Of a stretch of DNA of 64,000 bases, positions 17,340 through 24,957 are shown piece after piece. The position numbers were made by a program, and so were the translations under genes. Source of the DNA: Holophagales bacterium UBA5704 (GTDB taxonomy: Bacteria; Acidobacteriota; Thermoanaerobaculia; Multivoradales; UBA5704). The notes below the pieces were generated by a model. It saw nothing but the letters and a program-made list of their open reading frames with translations. It searched no databases and had not been told where the DNA came from. Position 1 is the first letter of the stretch. Every line of letters begins with the position of its first letter. The stretch covers positions 111,029 through 175,028 of the forward strand of contig DIHE01000036.1 of the NCBI GenBank assembly GCA_002420005.1. Direction: 5' to 3'.

Positions 17340-17609
17340 ATGACTGACGAGGTGCTGGAGCGGATCAAGCGTATCGTGGTCGACGACCTCGACGTGAATC
17401 TGCTGTACGAAGATCTCGACGAGACGGTACCCCTTTTCGAGGAGGGGCTCGCCCTCGACTCGGTCCTCCTTGTCGAGCTGATCAGCTTTCTCGAAAAGCG
17501 TTTCGACATCGTGTTGCAAGATGAGGTGCTCAACATGGAGACGTTCGGCAGTCTGCAGTCGCTGGCGCGGGCCATCGGAGAGCAGGTGGCGTTGCAGAGG
17601 AGGACCTAG
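17340..17609 (+). CDS. Free-standing acyl/peptidyl carrier protein
   Basis: The 89-aa acidic protein has the size and pattern of a carrier protein: four predicted helices and the phosphopantetheine site LDSVLLVEL, where the Ser after Asp (near residue 40) would carry the prosthetic arm. It lies 23 nt after the radical SAM gene and 6 nt before the sulfotransferase gene. A discrete carrier next to a synthetase that ends in a condensation domain suggests it presents the acceptor amine, or carries an intermediate for the aminotransferase, dehydrogenase or radical SAM step. No dedicated loading enzyme is visible. Fold certain, partner inferred. Confidence 0.88.
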   Translation: MTDEVLERIKRIVVDDLDVNLLYEDLDETVPLFEEGLALDSVLLVELISFLEKRFDIVLQDEVLNMETFGSLQSLARAIGEQVALQRRT

Positions 17610-17615
17610 CGGCGC

Positions 17616-19175
17616 ATGGGCAGGCCGAACTTCTTCCTCGTCGGAGCTCCGAGGTGTGGCACGACCTCGATGTACACCTATCTCAAGCAACACCCGGAGA
17701 TCTTTCTCTCCGTGCACAAAGAGCCCCATTTCTTCGGCAGCGACCTGTCTGCCATGCCGGGGACCATCCGCGATGAACCGTCGTACCTCGCACTGTTCGC
17801 GGGGGCCGGGACCCGGCCGTGTATCGGCGAGGGCTCGGTCTGGTACCTGTCGTCCAAGCGGGCACCGGCTGAAATCCGGGCCTTCGCGCCCGCGGCGAAG
17901 ATCCTCATCCTGCTGCGCGATCCGGTGCAGATGGCCTGGTCGCTCTACGGGCTCTACCGTCGCACCGGTAACGAGGAGCTGGCCACGTTCGAGGCGGCGC
18001 TCGCCGCGGAGCCGGAGCGCCGCCTCGGGCGCCGCATCCCGCCTGGCGCCTATTTTCCCGAGGGGCTGCTCTATACCGATTCTGCGCGGTATGCCGCGAA
18101 GGTGGAGCGCTATTTCGAGGTCTTCGGTCGCGACCACGTCTGCTGCATCCTGTTCGATGAGCTCGTGCGCGACACGCCCGCGGTCTACCGGAAGACCCTC
18201 GAGTTTCTGGGCGTCGATCCGGATTTTGCGGCCGAATTCGACCGCGAACAGGCGCTCCGCCGGGTCCGCTTGCAGGCGATCCGTGAGCTGCGTGAGCTGC
18301 CGCCCGAGGTGAGAGGCCGCATCCAGACCGGGCAGATGAAGCACCACGAAAGCGGTTCCCCCGCATCGCTTCCGGCGGAGCTCGAGGCCCGGTTGCGGCC
18401 ACGTTTTGCCGACGATGTCGCCCGTCTCGGGGCGCTTCTCGGGCGGGATCTCTCCGCATGGCTACCGGCTTCGCAGCCCTCCGGAACCCGGCTGCGCGAG
18501 ATCCTGGAGAGCGTGCGGGTCCTCAAGAAGATTCCTCCAGAGATCCGTGCGAAGCACGAAGGGGTGGAGACACTGGAGCGAAAGTTCGCGCGCTGGCAGA
18601 AGGTGCGGGTCCCGGACCTGCCGCTGCGGCAGCGGGAGTACAACGACGCCTGGCCCACCTGGTTCACCGCCGAGCGGACACGGATCGCGCAGGTCCTCGG
18701 CGCCTCCGCGGTCGCCGTCGAGCACTTCGGCAGCACCTCGGTCCCGGGGTTGTCGTCGAAGAACATCATTGACATCGCGGTGAGCCTGGACGGTTCTCCC
18801 GAGCAGGCCGGCTTCTCCCTCGCCCAGATCGGCTACGCCAACTACGGCAACAGTCCCATCGATCCGGTCACGCTCTGGTTCTGGAGGATCGAGGAGGACC
18901 GCGCATTCGTTCTCCACGTCTGTGACCGCGGCCGCCCCTGGCTCACCGAGCAGATGGACTTGCGGGATTTCTTCCGCACCCACGCGGAGGAGCGAGACCG
19001 CTACGCACAGCTCAAGCGGCGCCTGGCCGACGAGATCGATGAGAGCTACCTCCAGTACACCATCAGCAAGATGGCCTTGTCGATCGAGATGATCGACAAG
19101 GCCCGGGAGTGGCGGGCGGCGGGCCGCCTGGAGGGGTTCCAACCCCCGCCTCTGCGCTATGATCCCGCTTCATGA
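17616..19175 (+). CDS. Sulfotransferase fused to GrpB/UPF0157 domain
   Basis: The 519-aa protein has two parts. Residues 1 to about 300 form a PAPS-dependent sulfotransferase: GAPRCGTTSMYTYL is the 5'-phosphosulfate loop and KEPHFF and LRDP follow as in the family. Residues about 325-505 match the GrpB (UPF0157) nucleotidyltransferase-like fold, with VEHFGSTSVPGLSSKNIIDI as its signature. The frame is uninterrupted across the join. Sulfotransferases add sulfate to hydroxyl or amine groups, so serine side chains in the peptide are possible targets. GrpB domains have no settled function. The stop overlaps cinA by ATGA. I know no standard enzyme with this architecture. Confidence 0.9.
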   Translation: MGRPNFFLVGAPRCGTTSMYTYLKQHPEIFLSVHKEPHFFGSDLSAMPGTIRDEPSYLALFAGAGTRPCIGEGSVWYLSSKRAPAEIRAFAPAAKILILLRDPVQMAWSLYGLYRRTGNEELATFEAALAAEPERRLGRRIPPGAYFPEGLLYTDSARYAAKVERYFEVFGRDHVCCILFDELVRDTPAVYRKTLEFLGVDPDFAAEFDREQALRRVRLQAIRELRELPPEVRGRIQTGQMKHHESGSPASLPAELEARLRPRFADDVARLGALLGRDLSAWLPASQPSGTRLREILESVRVLKKIPPEIRAKHEGVETLERKFARWQKVRVPDLPLRQREYNDAWPTWFTAERTRIAQVLGASAVAVEHFGSTSVPGLSSKNIIDIAVSLDGSPEQAGFSLAQIGYANYGNSPIDPVTLWFWRIEEDRAFVLHVCDRGRPWLTEQMDLRDFFRTHAEERDRYAQLKRRLADEIDESYLQYTISKMALSIEMIDKAREWRAAGRLEGFQPPPLRYDPAS

Positions 19176-20425
19176 AGGCGGCCATCCTCGCCATCGGCTC
19201 CGAGCTGCTCGGCACCGAGCGGCTCGACACCAACTCGCTCAAGCTCACCCGGGTTCTGGACCGCCACGGTGTCGAGCTGCGTGCCAAGGCGGTGCTCGGG
19301 GACTCCGAGGAGGACGTCGCCGCGGAGCTGCGGCGGCAGCTCGAGCGGGTGGATCTGGTCCTCGTCACCGGCGGCCTCGGCCCCACCGCCGATGACGTCA
19401 CCCGGGAGGCCGCCGCGGCGGCGCTGGATCGCGGCCTCCACATGGACGAGGAGGTCGTCGCCGGCATCGAGCGCCGCTTCCGGGATCTCGGCTGGCGGAT
19501 GCCCGCGGTCAACCGCCGCCAGGGGCTCGTCCTCGACGGTGCGGCGGTCCTCGCCAACCGCCGCGGCACCGCCCCGGGCCTGCGCGCGACCACCGAGGGC
19601 GGCTCCACCCTGTTTCTCTTCCCCGGTGTGCCCACCGAGATGGAGGCGATGATCGAGGACCATCTCGAGCCCTGGCTCGCCGAACGTTCCGGCGGGATCG
19701 GCCGCGAGACAGTGACCCTCAAGGTCGCCGGCCTCCCCGAGTCCGTGGTCGAGGAACGGATCGCACCCGCCTACGAGGAATTCGGCCGCGAGACCATCAC
19801 GATCCTGGCGAGCCCCGGGGAGATCCGCCTCTGTGCCACCGCCGAAGGGCCGGAAGAGGAGCGGCGGCGGCGCCTGGAGGTCATGGCGGATCGTCTGGCC
19901 GGGCTCGCCGGTCCCGCCGTGTACGCCCGGCGCGAAGGGGACACGCTCGAGAAGGTCGTGGGCGAGCTGCTGCGCGCCGCGTCCGCCACGCTGGCGCTCG
20001 CCGAGTCGTGCACCGGCGGCCTGGTCGCCGAGCGGATCACCCGTGTGCCGGGGAGCAGCGACTACTTCCTGGGAGGTGCGGTGACCTACACGAACGAGCT
20101 CAAGACTCTCCTCGTGGGGGTGCCGGCCGAGCAGATCGCCGCCCACGGGGCCGTGTCCGAGCCGGTGGCCCGGGCGATGGCCGAAGGCGCCCGACGTGCC
20201 CTGGGGAGCACCTGGGGGATCGGCATCACCGGCGTCGCCGGCCCGGGCGGCGGCAGCGAAGAGAAACCCGTGGGCACCGTCCACCTCGCCCTGGCCGGCC
20301 CGGACGGCGAGACCCTTCACCGCAAGATGCGGTTCCCGGGCGACCGCGAGCGCATCCGCTGGTTCGCCAGCCAGCTCGCGCTGGAGATGCTGCGCCGCCG
20401 GCTGCTGGGGCTCCCCCCGTCATGA
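19172..20425 (+). CDS. cinA: CinA: nicotinamide-nucleotide amidase / competence-damage protein
   Basis: The 417-aa protein has the full two-domain CinA layout. The N-terminal MoCF-like domain (AIGSELLGTERLDTNS, LVTGGLGPTADD) hydrolyses ADP-ribose-type pyrophosphates in characterised members. The C-terminal PncC domain (LALAESCTGGL near 275, SDYFLGGAVTYTNELK, GITGVAGPGGG) deamidates NMN for pyridine nucleotide recycling. It starts in an ATGA overlap with the biosynthetic operon, but a TATGAT hexamer sits 8 nt before the ATG, so it may also have its own leaderless promoter. It heads a housekeeping run with thpR, plsY, gpsA and guaA. Confidence 0.96.
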   Translation: MKAAILAIGSELLGTERLDTNSLKLTRVLDRHGVELRAKAVLGDSEEDVAAELRRQLERVDLVLVTGGLGPTADDVTREAAAAALDRGLHMDEEVVAGIERRFRDLGWRMPAVNRRQGLVLDGAAVLANRRGTAPGLRATTEGGSTLFLFPGVPTEMEAMIEDHLEPWLAERSGGIGRETVTLKVAGLPESVVEERIAPAYEEFGRETITILASPGEIRLCATAEGPEEERRRRLEVMADRLAGLAGPAVYARREGDTLEKVVGELLRAASATLALAESCTGGLVAERITRVPGSSDYFLGGAVTYTNELKTLLVGVPAEQIAAHGAVSEPVARAMAEGARRALGSTWGIGITGVAGPGGGSEEKPVGTVHLALAGPDGETLHRKMRFPGDRERIRWFASQLALEMLRRRLLGLPPS

Positions 20426-20997
20426 GGCTCTTCGTCGCGCTGGAGATTCCCGAGGCGGTGCGGCGGGACGTGGCGCGCCGGGTCGCAGGTCTGCGCGAGC
20501 GGCTGCCGCGCGCCCGCTGGGTGGACACCAGCATCCTGCACCTGACCCTCCTGTTCCTCGGCGAGGTCGACGCGGCGCGGCTGCGGGTGTTGACGCCGGC
20601 CCTGCGTACGGCGTTCGCCAAACGGAGGCCCTTGAGCCTGCGCCTCGCCGGGGCCGGGACGTTCCCTGCCGGCCGGCCGGCGCGGGTCGCCTGGGTGGGG
20701 ATGGAGACGCCGGGGGACTTGACCGGCCTCCAGGTCGACCTGACGACGGCGGCGGTGGCCTCGATCGGCTTCACGCCCGAGGAGCGGCCGTTCCACCCGC
20801 ACGTGACCCTGGCGCGTTGCGATCCTCCCTGGCCGCGCGATGCGGTGGAGAAATGCGTGGCGGCCTTTCCCGCCGCGATCGGCCAGCCGTGGGTGGCGGA
20901 CAAGGGCGTGCTCCTGGAGAGCAAGCTGAGCCCGCGCGGCGCGCAGTACCGCCTGGTGGCCGAGCTGCCGTTCCAGGCGGGAGAGGTTGAAGAGTGA
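20422..20997 (+). CDS. thpR: RNA 2',3'-cyclic phosphodiesterase
   Basis: The 191-aa protein belongs to the 2H phosphoesterase (LigT) family. The two HxTx catalytic motifs are visible as HLTLLFLG and HPHVTLARC. ATG at 20422 overlaps the cinA stop, and the sequence MRLFVALEIPEAVR is the normal family N-terminus, so the longer upstream frame is not used. Members open 2',3'-cyclic phosphates on RNA ends in the cytoplasm. Neighbouring cinA is a common partner. Confidence is high. Confidence 0.94.
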   Translation: MRLFVALEIPEAVRRDVARRVAGLRERLPRARWVDTSILHLTLLFLGEVDAARLRVLTPALRTAFAKRRPLSLRLAGAGTFPAGRPARVAWVGMETPGDLTGLQVDLTTAAVASIGFTPEERPFHPHVTLARCDPPWPRDAVEKCVAAFPAAIGQPWVADKGVLLESKLSPRGAQYRLVAELPFQAGEVEE

Positions 20998-21620
20998 CCG
21001 GAACCGAGGGGCTCGCGGTGGTGGCGGCGGCCTATCTGCTGGGATCGGTCTCGTTCAGCGTCGTGATCGTCAAGCTCAAGGAAGGACGGGACGTGCGCAC
21101 CGTCGGCAGCGGCAACGCCGGAGCGACCAACGTGCTGCGCGCCTCCGGCGTGCCCGCGGCGGTGCTGGTTCTCGGGCTCGACCTCGCCAAAGGGGTGACG
21201 GCCGTCCTTGGAGCACGCCTGCTGGAGGCGCCGGCACCGGTGGTGGGGGGGGCCGCTTGCGCCGTGGTGCTCGGCCATGTCTTCCCGGTGTTCTTCGGCT
21301 TCCGGGGCGGCAAGGGCGTCGCCACCTCCGCCGGTGCCCTGGGTGCGCTGGAGCCCACCGCGATGCTGGCGACCCTGGTGGTGTTCGTCGCGGTGGTGGC
21401 CTGGAAACGCTACGTGTCCCTCGGTTCCATTCTGGCGGCGCTGGTCTTCCCCTTCCTCTCCTGGGGAGGGCATCGGGTGGGGTGGATCCCCGGCGGGGAC
21501 CGGTCGGTGGTTCTCGCCTCGGCGGCGATCGCGGGGCTGGTGCTGTTCCGGCACCTCTCCAATCTCAAGCGTTTGCGCCGGGGCACCGAGCCCCGGCTGG
21601 GGGGCAAGGTGGATGCATGA
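20994..21620 (+). CDS. plsY: Glycerol-3-phosphate acyltransferase PlsY
   Basis: The 208-aa integral membrane protein has the PlsY motifs LLGSVSFSVVI, GSGNAGATNVLRASG and HVFPVFFGFRGGKGVAT, with about five membrane segments. It transfers an acyl group from acyl-phosphate to glycerol-3-phosphate, the first step of phospholipid synthesis. Start is GTG in a GTGA overlap with thpR, and its stop overlaps the gpsA ATG. It therefore sits directly before the enzyme that makes its substrate. Confidence 0.96.
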   Translation: MTGTEGLAVVAAAYLLGSVSFSVVIVKLKEGRDVRTVGSGNAGATNVLRASGVPAAVLVLGLDLAKGVTAVLGARLLEAPAPVVGGAACAVVLGHVFPVFFGFRGGKGVATSAGALGALEPTAMLATLVVFVAVVAWKRYVSLGSILAALVFPFLSWGGHRVGWIPGGDRSVVLASAAIAGLVLFRHLSNLKRLRRGTEPRLGGKVDA

Positions 21621-22645
21621 AGACTGAACCGACGACTCTCGGCGTGCTCGGGGCGGGCTCATTCGGGACCTCCCTCGCCGTCCATCTCGGCAAAGCGGGA
21701 GGGCATCGCGTGCACCTCTGGGCGCGCAGCCCCGAGCTGGCCGCCCGGATGGCCGCGGAGCGCCGCAATCCCGAATATCTCGAACCCGTCGAGCTCCCTC
21801 CGGAGGTCGTGCCCACCTCCGACCTGGGCGACCTCGGCGCCTGTGAGCTGATCCTGGTCGCCGCTCCCTCGCACGGGTTCCGCGATGTCCTGCGGGCTTA
21901 TCTGCGCGCCCACCCGGAGAGGCGCCGCGTGCACCTCGTCTCGGCGACCAAGGGGATCGAGACCGAAACCCTGGCCCGGATGAGCCAGGTCGTTTTCGAG
22001 GAGACCATGGCCGCCGACCGCGAGGTGCGCTATGCCGTGCTCTCCGGGCCGACGTTCGCCCTGGAGCTGGCCAAGGGGATGCCCACCGCGGCGGTGATCG
22101 CCTCGGAGGACGCCGCCTTCGCCACCACCATCCGCGAGGCGCTGTCCACCCCCGCCTTCCGCCTCTACTCGTCGAACGACGTGGTCGGGGTCGAGCTGGG
22201 AGGGGCGGTCAAAAACGTCATCGCGATCGCCGCCGGCACGGTGAGCGGCCTGGGCTTCGGCAGCAACACCCTGGCCGCCCTGATCACCCGCGGCCTGCAC
22301 GAGATCACCCGCCTCGGGATCGCTTATGGCGGCCAGCCGCGCACCTTCGCCGGCCTCGCCGGCCTCGGCGATCTCGTCCTCACCTGTACCGGCAACCTGT
22401 CGCGCAACCGCCGCACCGGCCTCGACCTGGCGGCGGGCAAGACCCTCGCCGAGATCACCGGCGGCACCCATTTCGTCTCGGAGGGAATCCGCAACTCCAT
22501 CGCCGTAGCCCGCGTCGCCGCCGCCAAGGGGGTCGAGATGCCGATCACCGAGCAGATGGTGCAGGTGATGTACGAGGGCAAAGACCCCCGCCGCGCCTGC
22601 GAAGAGCTGATGACGCGCGGCCTCAAATCGGAAACCGAGCTCTGA
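21617..22645 (+). CDS. gpsA: NAD(P)-dependent glycerol-3-phosphate dehydrogenase
   Basis: The 342-aa protein has the nucleotide-binding [38 protein letters not shown], and the catalytic lysine region [13 protein letters not shown]. It reduces dihydroxyacetone phosphate to glycerol-3-phosphate for lipid synthesis. ATG at 21617 overlaps the plsY stop and gives the standard N-terminus, so a longer upstream frame is rejected. Length is typical. Confidence 0.97.
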   Translation: MKTEPTTLGVLGAGSFGTSLAVHLGKAGGHRVHLWARSPELAARMAAERRNPEYLEPVELPPEVVPTSDLGDLGACELILVAAPSHGFRDVLRAYLRAHPERRRVHLVSATKGIETETLARMSQVVFEETMAADREVRYAVLSGPTFALELAKGMPTAAVIASEDAAFATTIREALSTPAFRLYSSNDVVGVELGGAVKNVIAIAAGTVSGLGFGSNTLAALITRGLHEITRLGIAYGGQPRTFAGLAGLGDLVLTCTGNLSRNRRTGLDLAAGKTLAEITGGTHFVSEGIRNSIAVARVAAAKGVEMPITEQMVQVMYEGKDPRRACEELMTRGLKSETEL

Positions 22646-22647
22646 TC

Positions 22648-24183
22648 ATGCACGAGACCGTCCTCATTCTCGACTTCGGGAGCCAGTTCACCCAGCTCAT
22701 CGCGCGCCGGGTGCGCGAGAATCGCGTGTACTGCGAGGTGCACCCGTTCAACCTGCCGGTGGACGAGATCCGCCGTCGCCGGCCGGCGGGGCTGATCCTC
22801 TCCGGCGGCCCGCAGAGCGTCTACGAGCCCGCGGCGCCGAACGCCGACCCCGCCCTGTTCTCCCTCGGCATCCCCGTCCTCGGCATCTGCTACGGCATGC
22901 AGGTCATGGCGCAGAGCCTCGGGGGCTCGGTGGAAGGGTCGAGCCATCGCGAGTATGGCCGCGCCGAGATCGCCATCGTCGAGCCGGAGGGGCTGTTCCG
23001 CGGGCTCGCCGCCTGCGAGACCGTGTGGATGAGCCACGGCGACCGCGTGCGCGACCTGCCGCCGGGTTTCCGGACGACCGCGAGCACGCCCAATGCGCCG
23101 GTGGTGGGCTTCGAAAACGCCGAGCGCAAGCTCCATGCCATCCAGTTCCACCCCGAGGTCTCGCACACCGTCTCGGGCGCCGACATCCTGCGCAATTTCC
23201 TGTACGGCATCTGCGGCGTCCACGGAGATTGGCGCATGGCCTCCTACCTCGACGAGGCGGTGGCCGCGGTGCGCGAGACGGTGGGGGAGGGGCGGGTGAT
23301 CTGCGCCTTGTCCGGCGGCGTCGATTCCTCCGTGGTGGCGGCGCTCCTGAACCGGGCGCTCGGGGAGCGCTCCACCGCGATCTTCGTGGACAACGGCGTG
23401 CTGCGCAAGGACGAGGCGCTGCAGGTCACCCGCTCGCTGCGCGACGCGCTCGGCATCCCCCTCGTGGCGGTGGACGCCCGCGCCCGCTTCCTCGGTGAGC
23501 TGGCCGGGATCGAAGACCCGGAGCAGAAGCGCAAGGTGATCGGCCGGGTGTTCATCGACGTCTTCAAGGACGAGGCGAAGAAGCTCACGGACGTCGGCTT
23601 CCTGGCGCAGGGGACGCTCTATCCGGACGTCATCGAGTCGGTCTCCGTCAAAGGGCCGTCGGCGGTGATCAAGACCCACCACAACGTCGGCGGCCTGCCC
23701 AAGGAGCTGGGCTTCGAGCTGGTGGAGCCGCTGCGCTCGCTGTTCAAGGACGAGGTGCGCCAGCTCGGCCGTGAGCTGGGCCTCCCGGAAGCGCTCATCG
23801 GCCGTCACCCCTTCCCGGGACCGGGTCTCGCGGTGCGCATCCTGGGGGAGGTGACGGCCGAACGGGTGGCCCTGCTGCAGGAGGCGGACGCCATCTTCTT
23901 GAACGAGCTGCGCGAAAGCGGCTGGTATGAGAAGACGAGCCAGGCCTTCGCGGTCCTGCTGCCGGTCAAGAGCGTCGGCGTGATGGGCGACTACCGCACC
24001 TACGAGAGCGTCGTCGCCCTGCGCTCGGTGGAGACCCAGGACTTCATGACCGCCGACTGGAGCCCCCTCCCCTACGAGCTCCTCGGCCGGGTGGCCAACC
24101 GCATCATCAACGAGGTCCGCGGCGTCAACCGCGTCGTCTACGACGTGACCAGCAAGCCCCCGGCGACGATCGAGTGGGAGTGA
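22648..24183 (+). CDS. guaA: GMP synthase (glutamine-hydrolysing)
   Basis: The 511-aa protein has the class I glutamine amidotransferase domain (GICYGMQ nucleophile Cys, QFHPEVSHT for His and Glu), the ATP pyrophosphatase domain with the P-loop [13 protein letters not shown] near 221, and the C-terminal dimerisation domain ending PPATIEWE. It converts XMP to GMP. It starts 2 nt after gpsA and closes the housekeeping run. It converges with a small secreted protein gene only 8 nt away. Confidence 0.98.
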   Translation: MHETVLILDFGSQFTQLIARRVRENRVYCEVHPFNLPVDEIRRRRPAGLILSGGPQSVYEPAAPNADPALFSLGIPVLGICYGMQVMAQSLGGSVEGSSHREYGRAEIAIVEPEGLFRGLAACETVWMSHGDRVRDLPPGFRTTASTPNAPVVGFENAERKLHAIQFHPEVSHTVSGADILRNFLYGICGVHGDWRMASYLDEAVAAVRETVGEGRVICALSGGVDSSVVAALLNRALGERSTAIFVDNGVLRKDEALQVTRSLRDALGIPLVAVDARARFLGELAGIEDPEQKRKVIGRVFIDVFKDEAKKLTDVGFLAQGTLYPDVIESVSVKGPSAVIKTHHNVGGLPKELGFELVEPLRSLFKDEVRQLGRELGLPEALIGRHPFPGPGLAVRILGEVTAERVALLQEADAIFLNELRESGWYEKTSQAFAVLLPVKSVGVMGDYRTYESVVALRSVETQDFMTADWSPLPYELLGRVANRIINEVRGVNRVVYDVTSKPPATIEWE

Positions 24184-24191
24184 GGCGCCGC

Positions 24192-24650
24192 CTACCAGAC
24201 GAACAGCAGATCGAAGCGGCTGTCCGAGAGCGCCCCTGCGCTGTTGTAGCACCGCACGAACGCCGTGAAGTCCGCGCCGCCCGTGGTCCAGCTCGAGACC
24301 TTGCAGTAGTCGGCGTCCTCGCTGCCATAGGCGGTGACCTGGACGTGGCCGCCGGCACCCCAGGTGCCGCTGCCGGTGAACAGAGAGCCGCCGCCGACTC
24401 CCTTGCAGGTGACCGTATAGACGCCGGTCGCGGTGCGCGTCACGAAGTTCGCGGCCGACCGCCCCACCGTATTGAAGGAATAGGGTGAGCTGGGGGAGTA
24501 GGGGGCGTTGAGGGTCGAGGTGGCGTTGTTGGCCCAGACGTAGCACTGGATGTCCGCGCCGCGGCCCGGATCGGCCGCGGCCACTGTGGCGAAGGCTCCG
24601 AGCAGGAAGGTGCAGGTCAGAACGGTGGCCAGGGTCTTCATGGTGCTCAT
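24192..24650 (-). CDS. Small secreted protein of unknown function
   Basis: The 152-aa product starts with a clear signal peptide (TLATVLTCTFLLGAFATVAAA, cleavage before Asp). The mature part is rich in Ser, Thr, Gly and Tyr and has four cysteines that could form two disulfides, as expected for an exported beta-rich protein. An AAAGGAA ribosome site lies 5-6 nt before the chosen ATG at 24650. It converges on guaA. I do not recognise the family. Its upstream region carries two adjacent hairpins (24711-24759), so expression may be controlled there. Confidence 0.7.
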   Translation of the reverse strand: MSTMKTLATVLTCTFLLGAFATVAAADPGRGADIQCYVWANNATSTLNAPYSPSSPYSFNTVGRSAANFVTRTATGVYTVTCKGVGGGSLFTGSGTWGAGGHVQVTAYGSEDADYCKVSSWTTGGADFTAFVRCYNSAGALSDSRFDLLFVW

Positions 24651-24710
24651 GGGCGTTCCTTTCTGGAGAAGTAGGTCTCCGTCTGTACCGCTCAGGCGCT
24701 GGAGGTGGGA

Positions 24711-24838
24711 GTTTCGTTACAGGCCGTAGAACGAAACAGCCGCCCGGGGAGGGCGGCTGGAGAAAACGGATCGTGCTGCCGGACGGGAAGGAAGAAAAGC
24801 AGGCGACGACAACAGAAGAGAGTCTCTCCTCAGAGACT
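24711..24838. promoter_or_regulatory. Three hairpins between two divergent genes
   Basis: Within the 307-bp gap 24651-24957 there are three perfect inverted repeats. GTTTCGTT (24711-24718) pairs with AACGAAAC (24730-24737). CAGCCGCCC (24737-24745) pairs with GGGCGGCTG (24751-24759). AGTCTCT (24821-24827) pairs with AGAGACT (24832-24838). The first two touch at base 24737. They lie upstream of both divergent genes and could be operators, leader structures or terminators; none has a clear U-tract on the + strand. Confidence 0.45.
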
Positions 24839-24876
24839 TAGCGACTCTTTGCGAACTCTACGCCCGATCCGGGACC

Positions 24877-24905
24877 GTGTCAAGGGCCGGGGATCTTGGT
24901 ATAGT
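24877..24905 (+). promoter_or_regulatory. Putative sigma-70-type promoter of the TonB receptor gene
   Basis: GTGTCA (24877-24882, 4 of 6 to TTGACA) and TATAGT (24900-24905, 5 of 6 to TATAAT) are separated by 17 nt. The predicted start of transcription near 24912 leaves a leader of about 46 nt with GGGGGA before the ATG at 24958. Confidence 0.5.
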
Positions 24906-24957
24906 CGGTGACAAATTGTCGTCCGTCTCGCCGAACCACACCGAAGGGGGACCAAAC

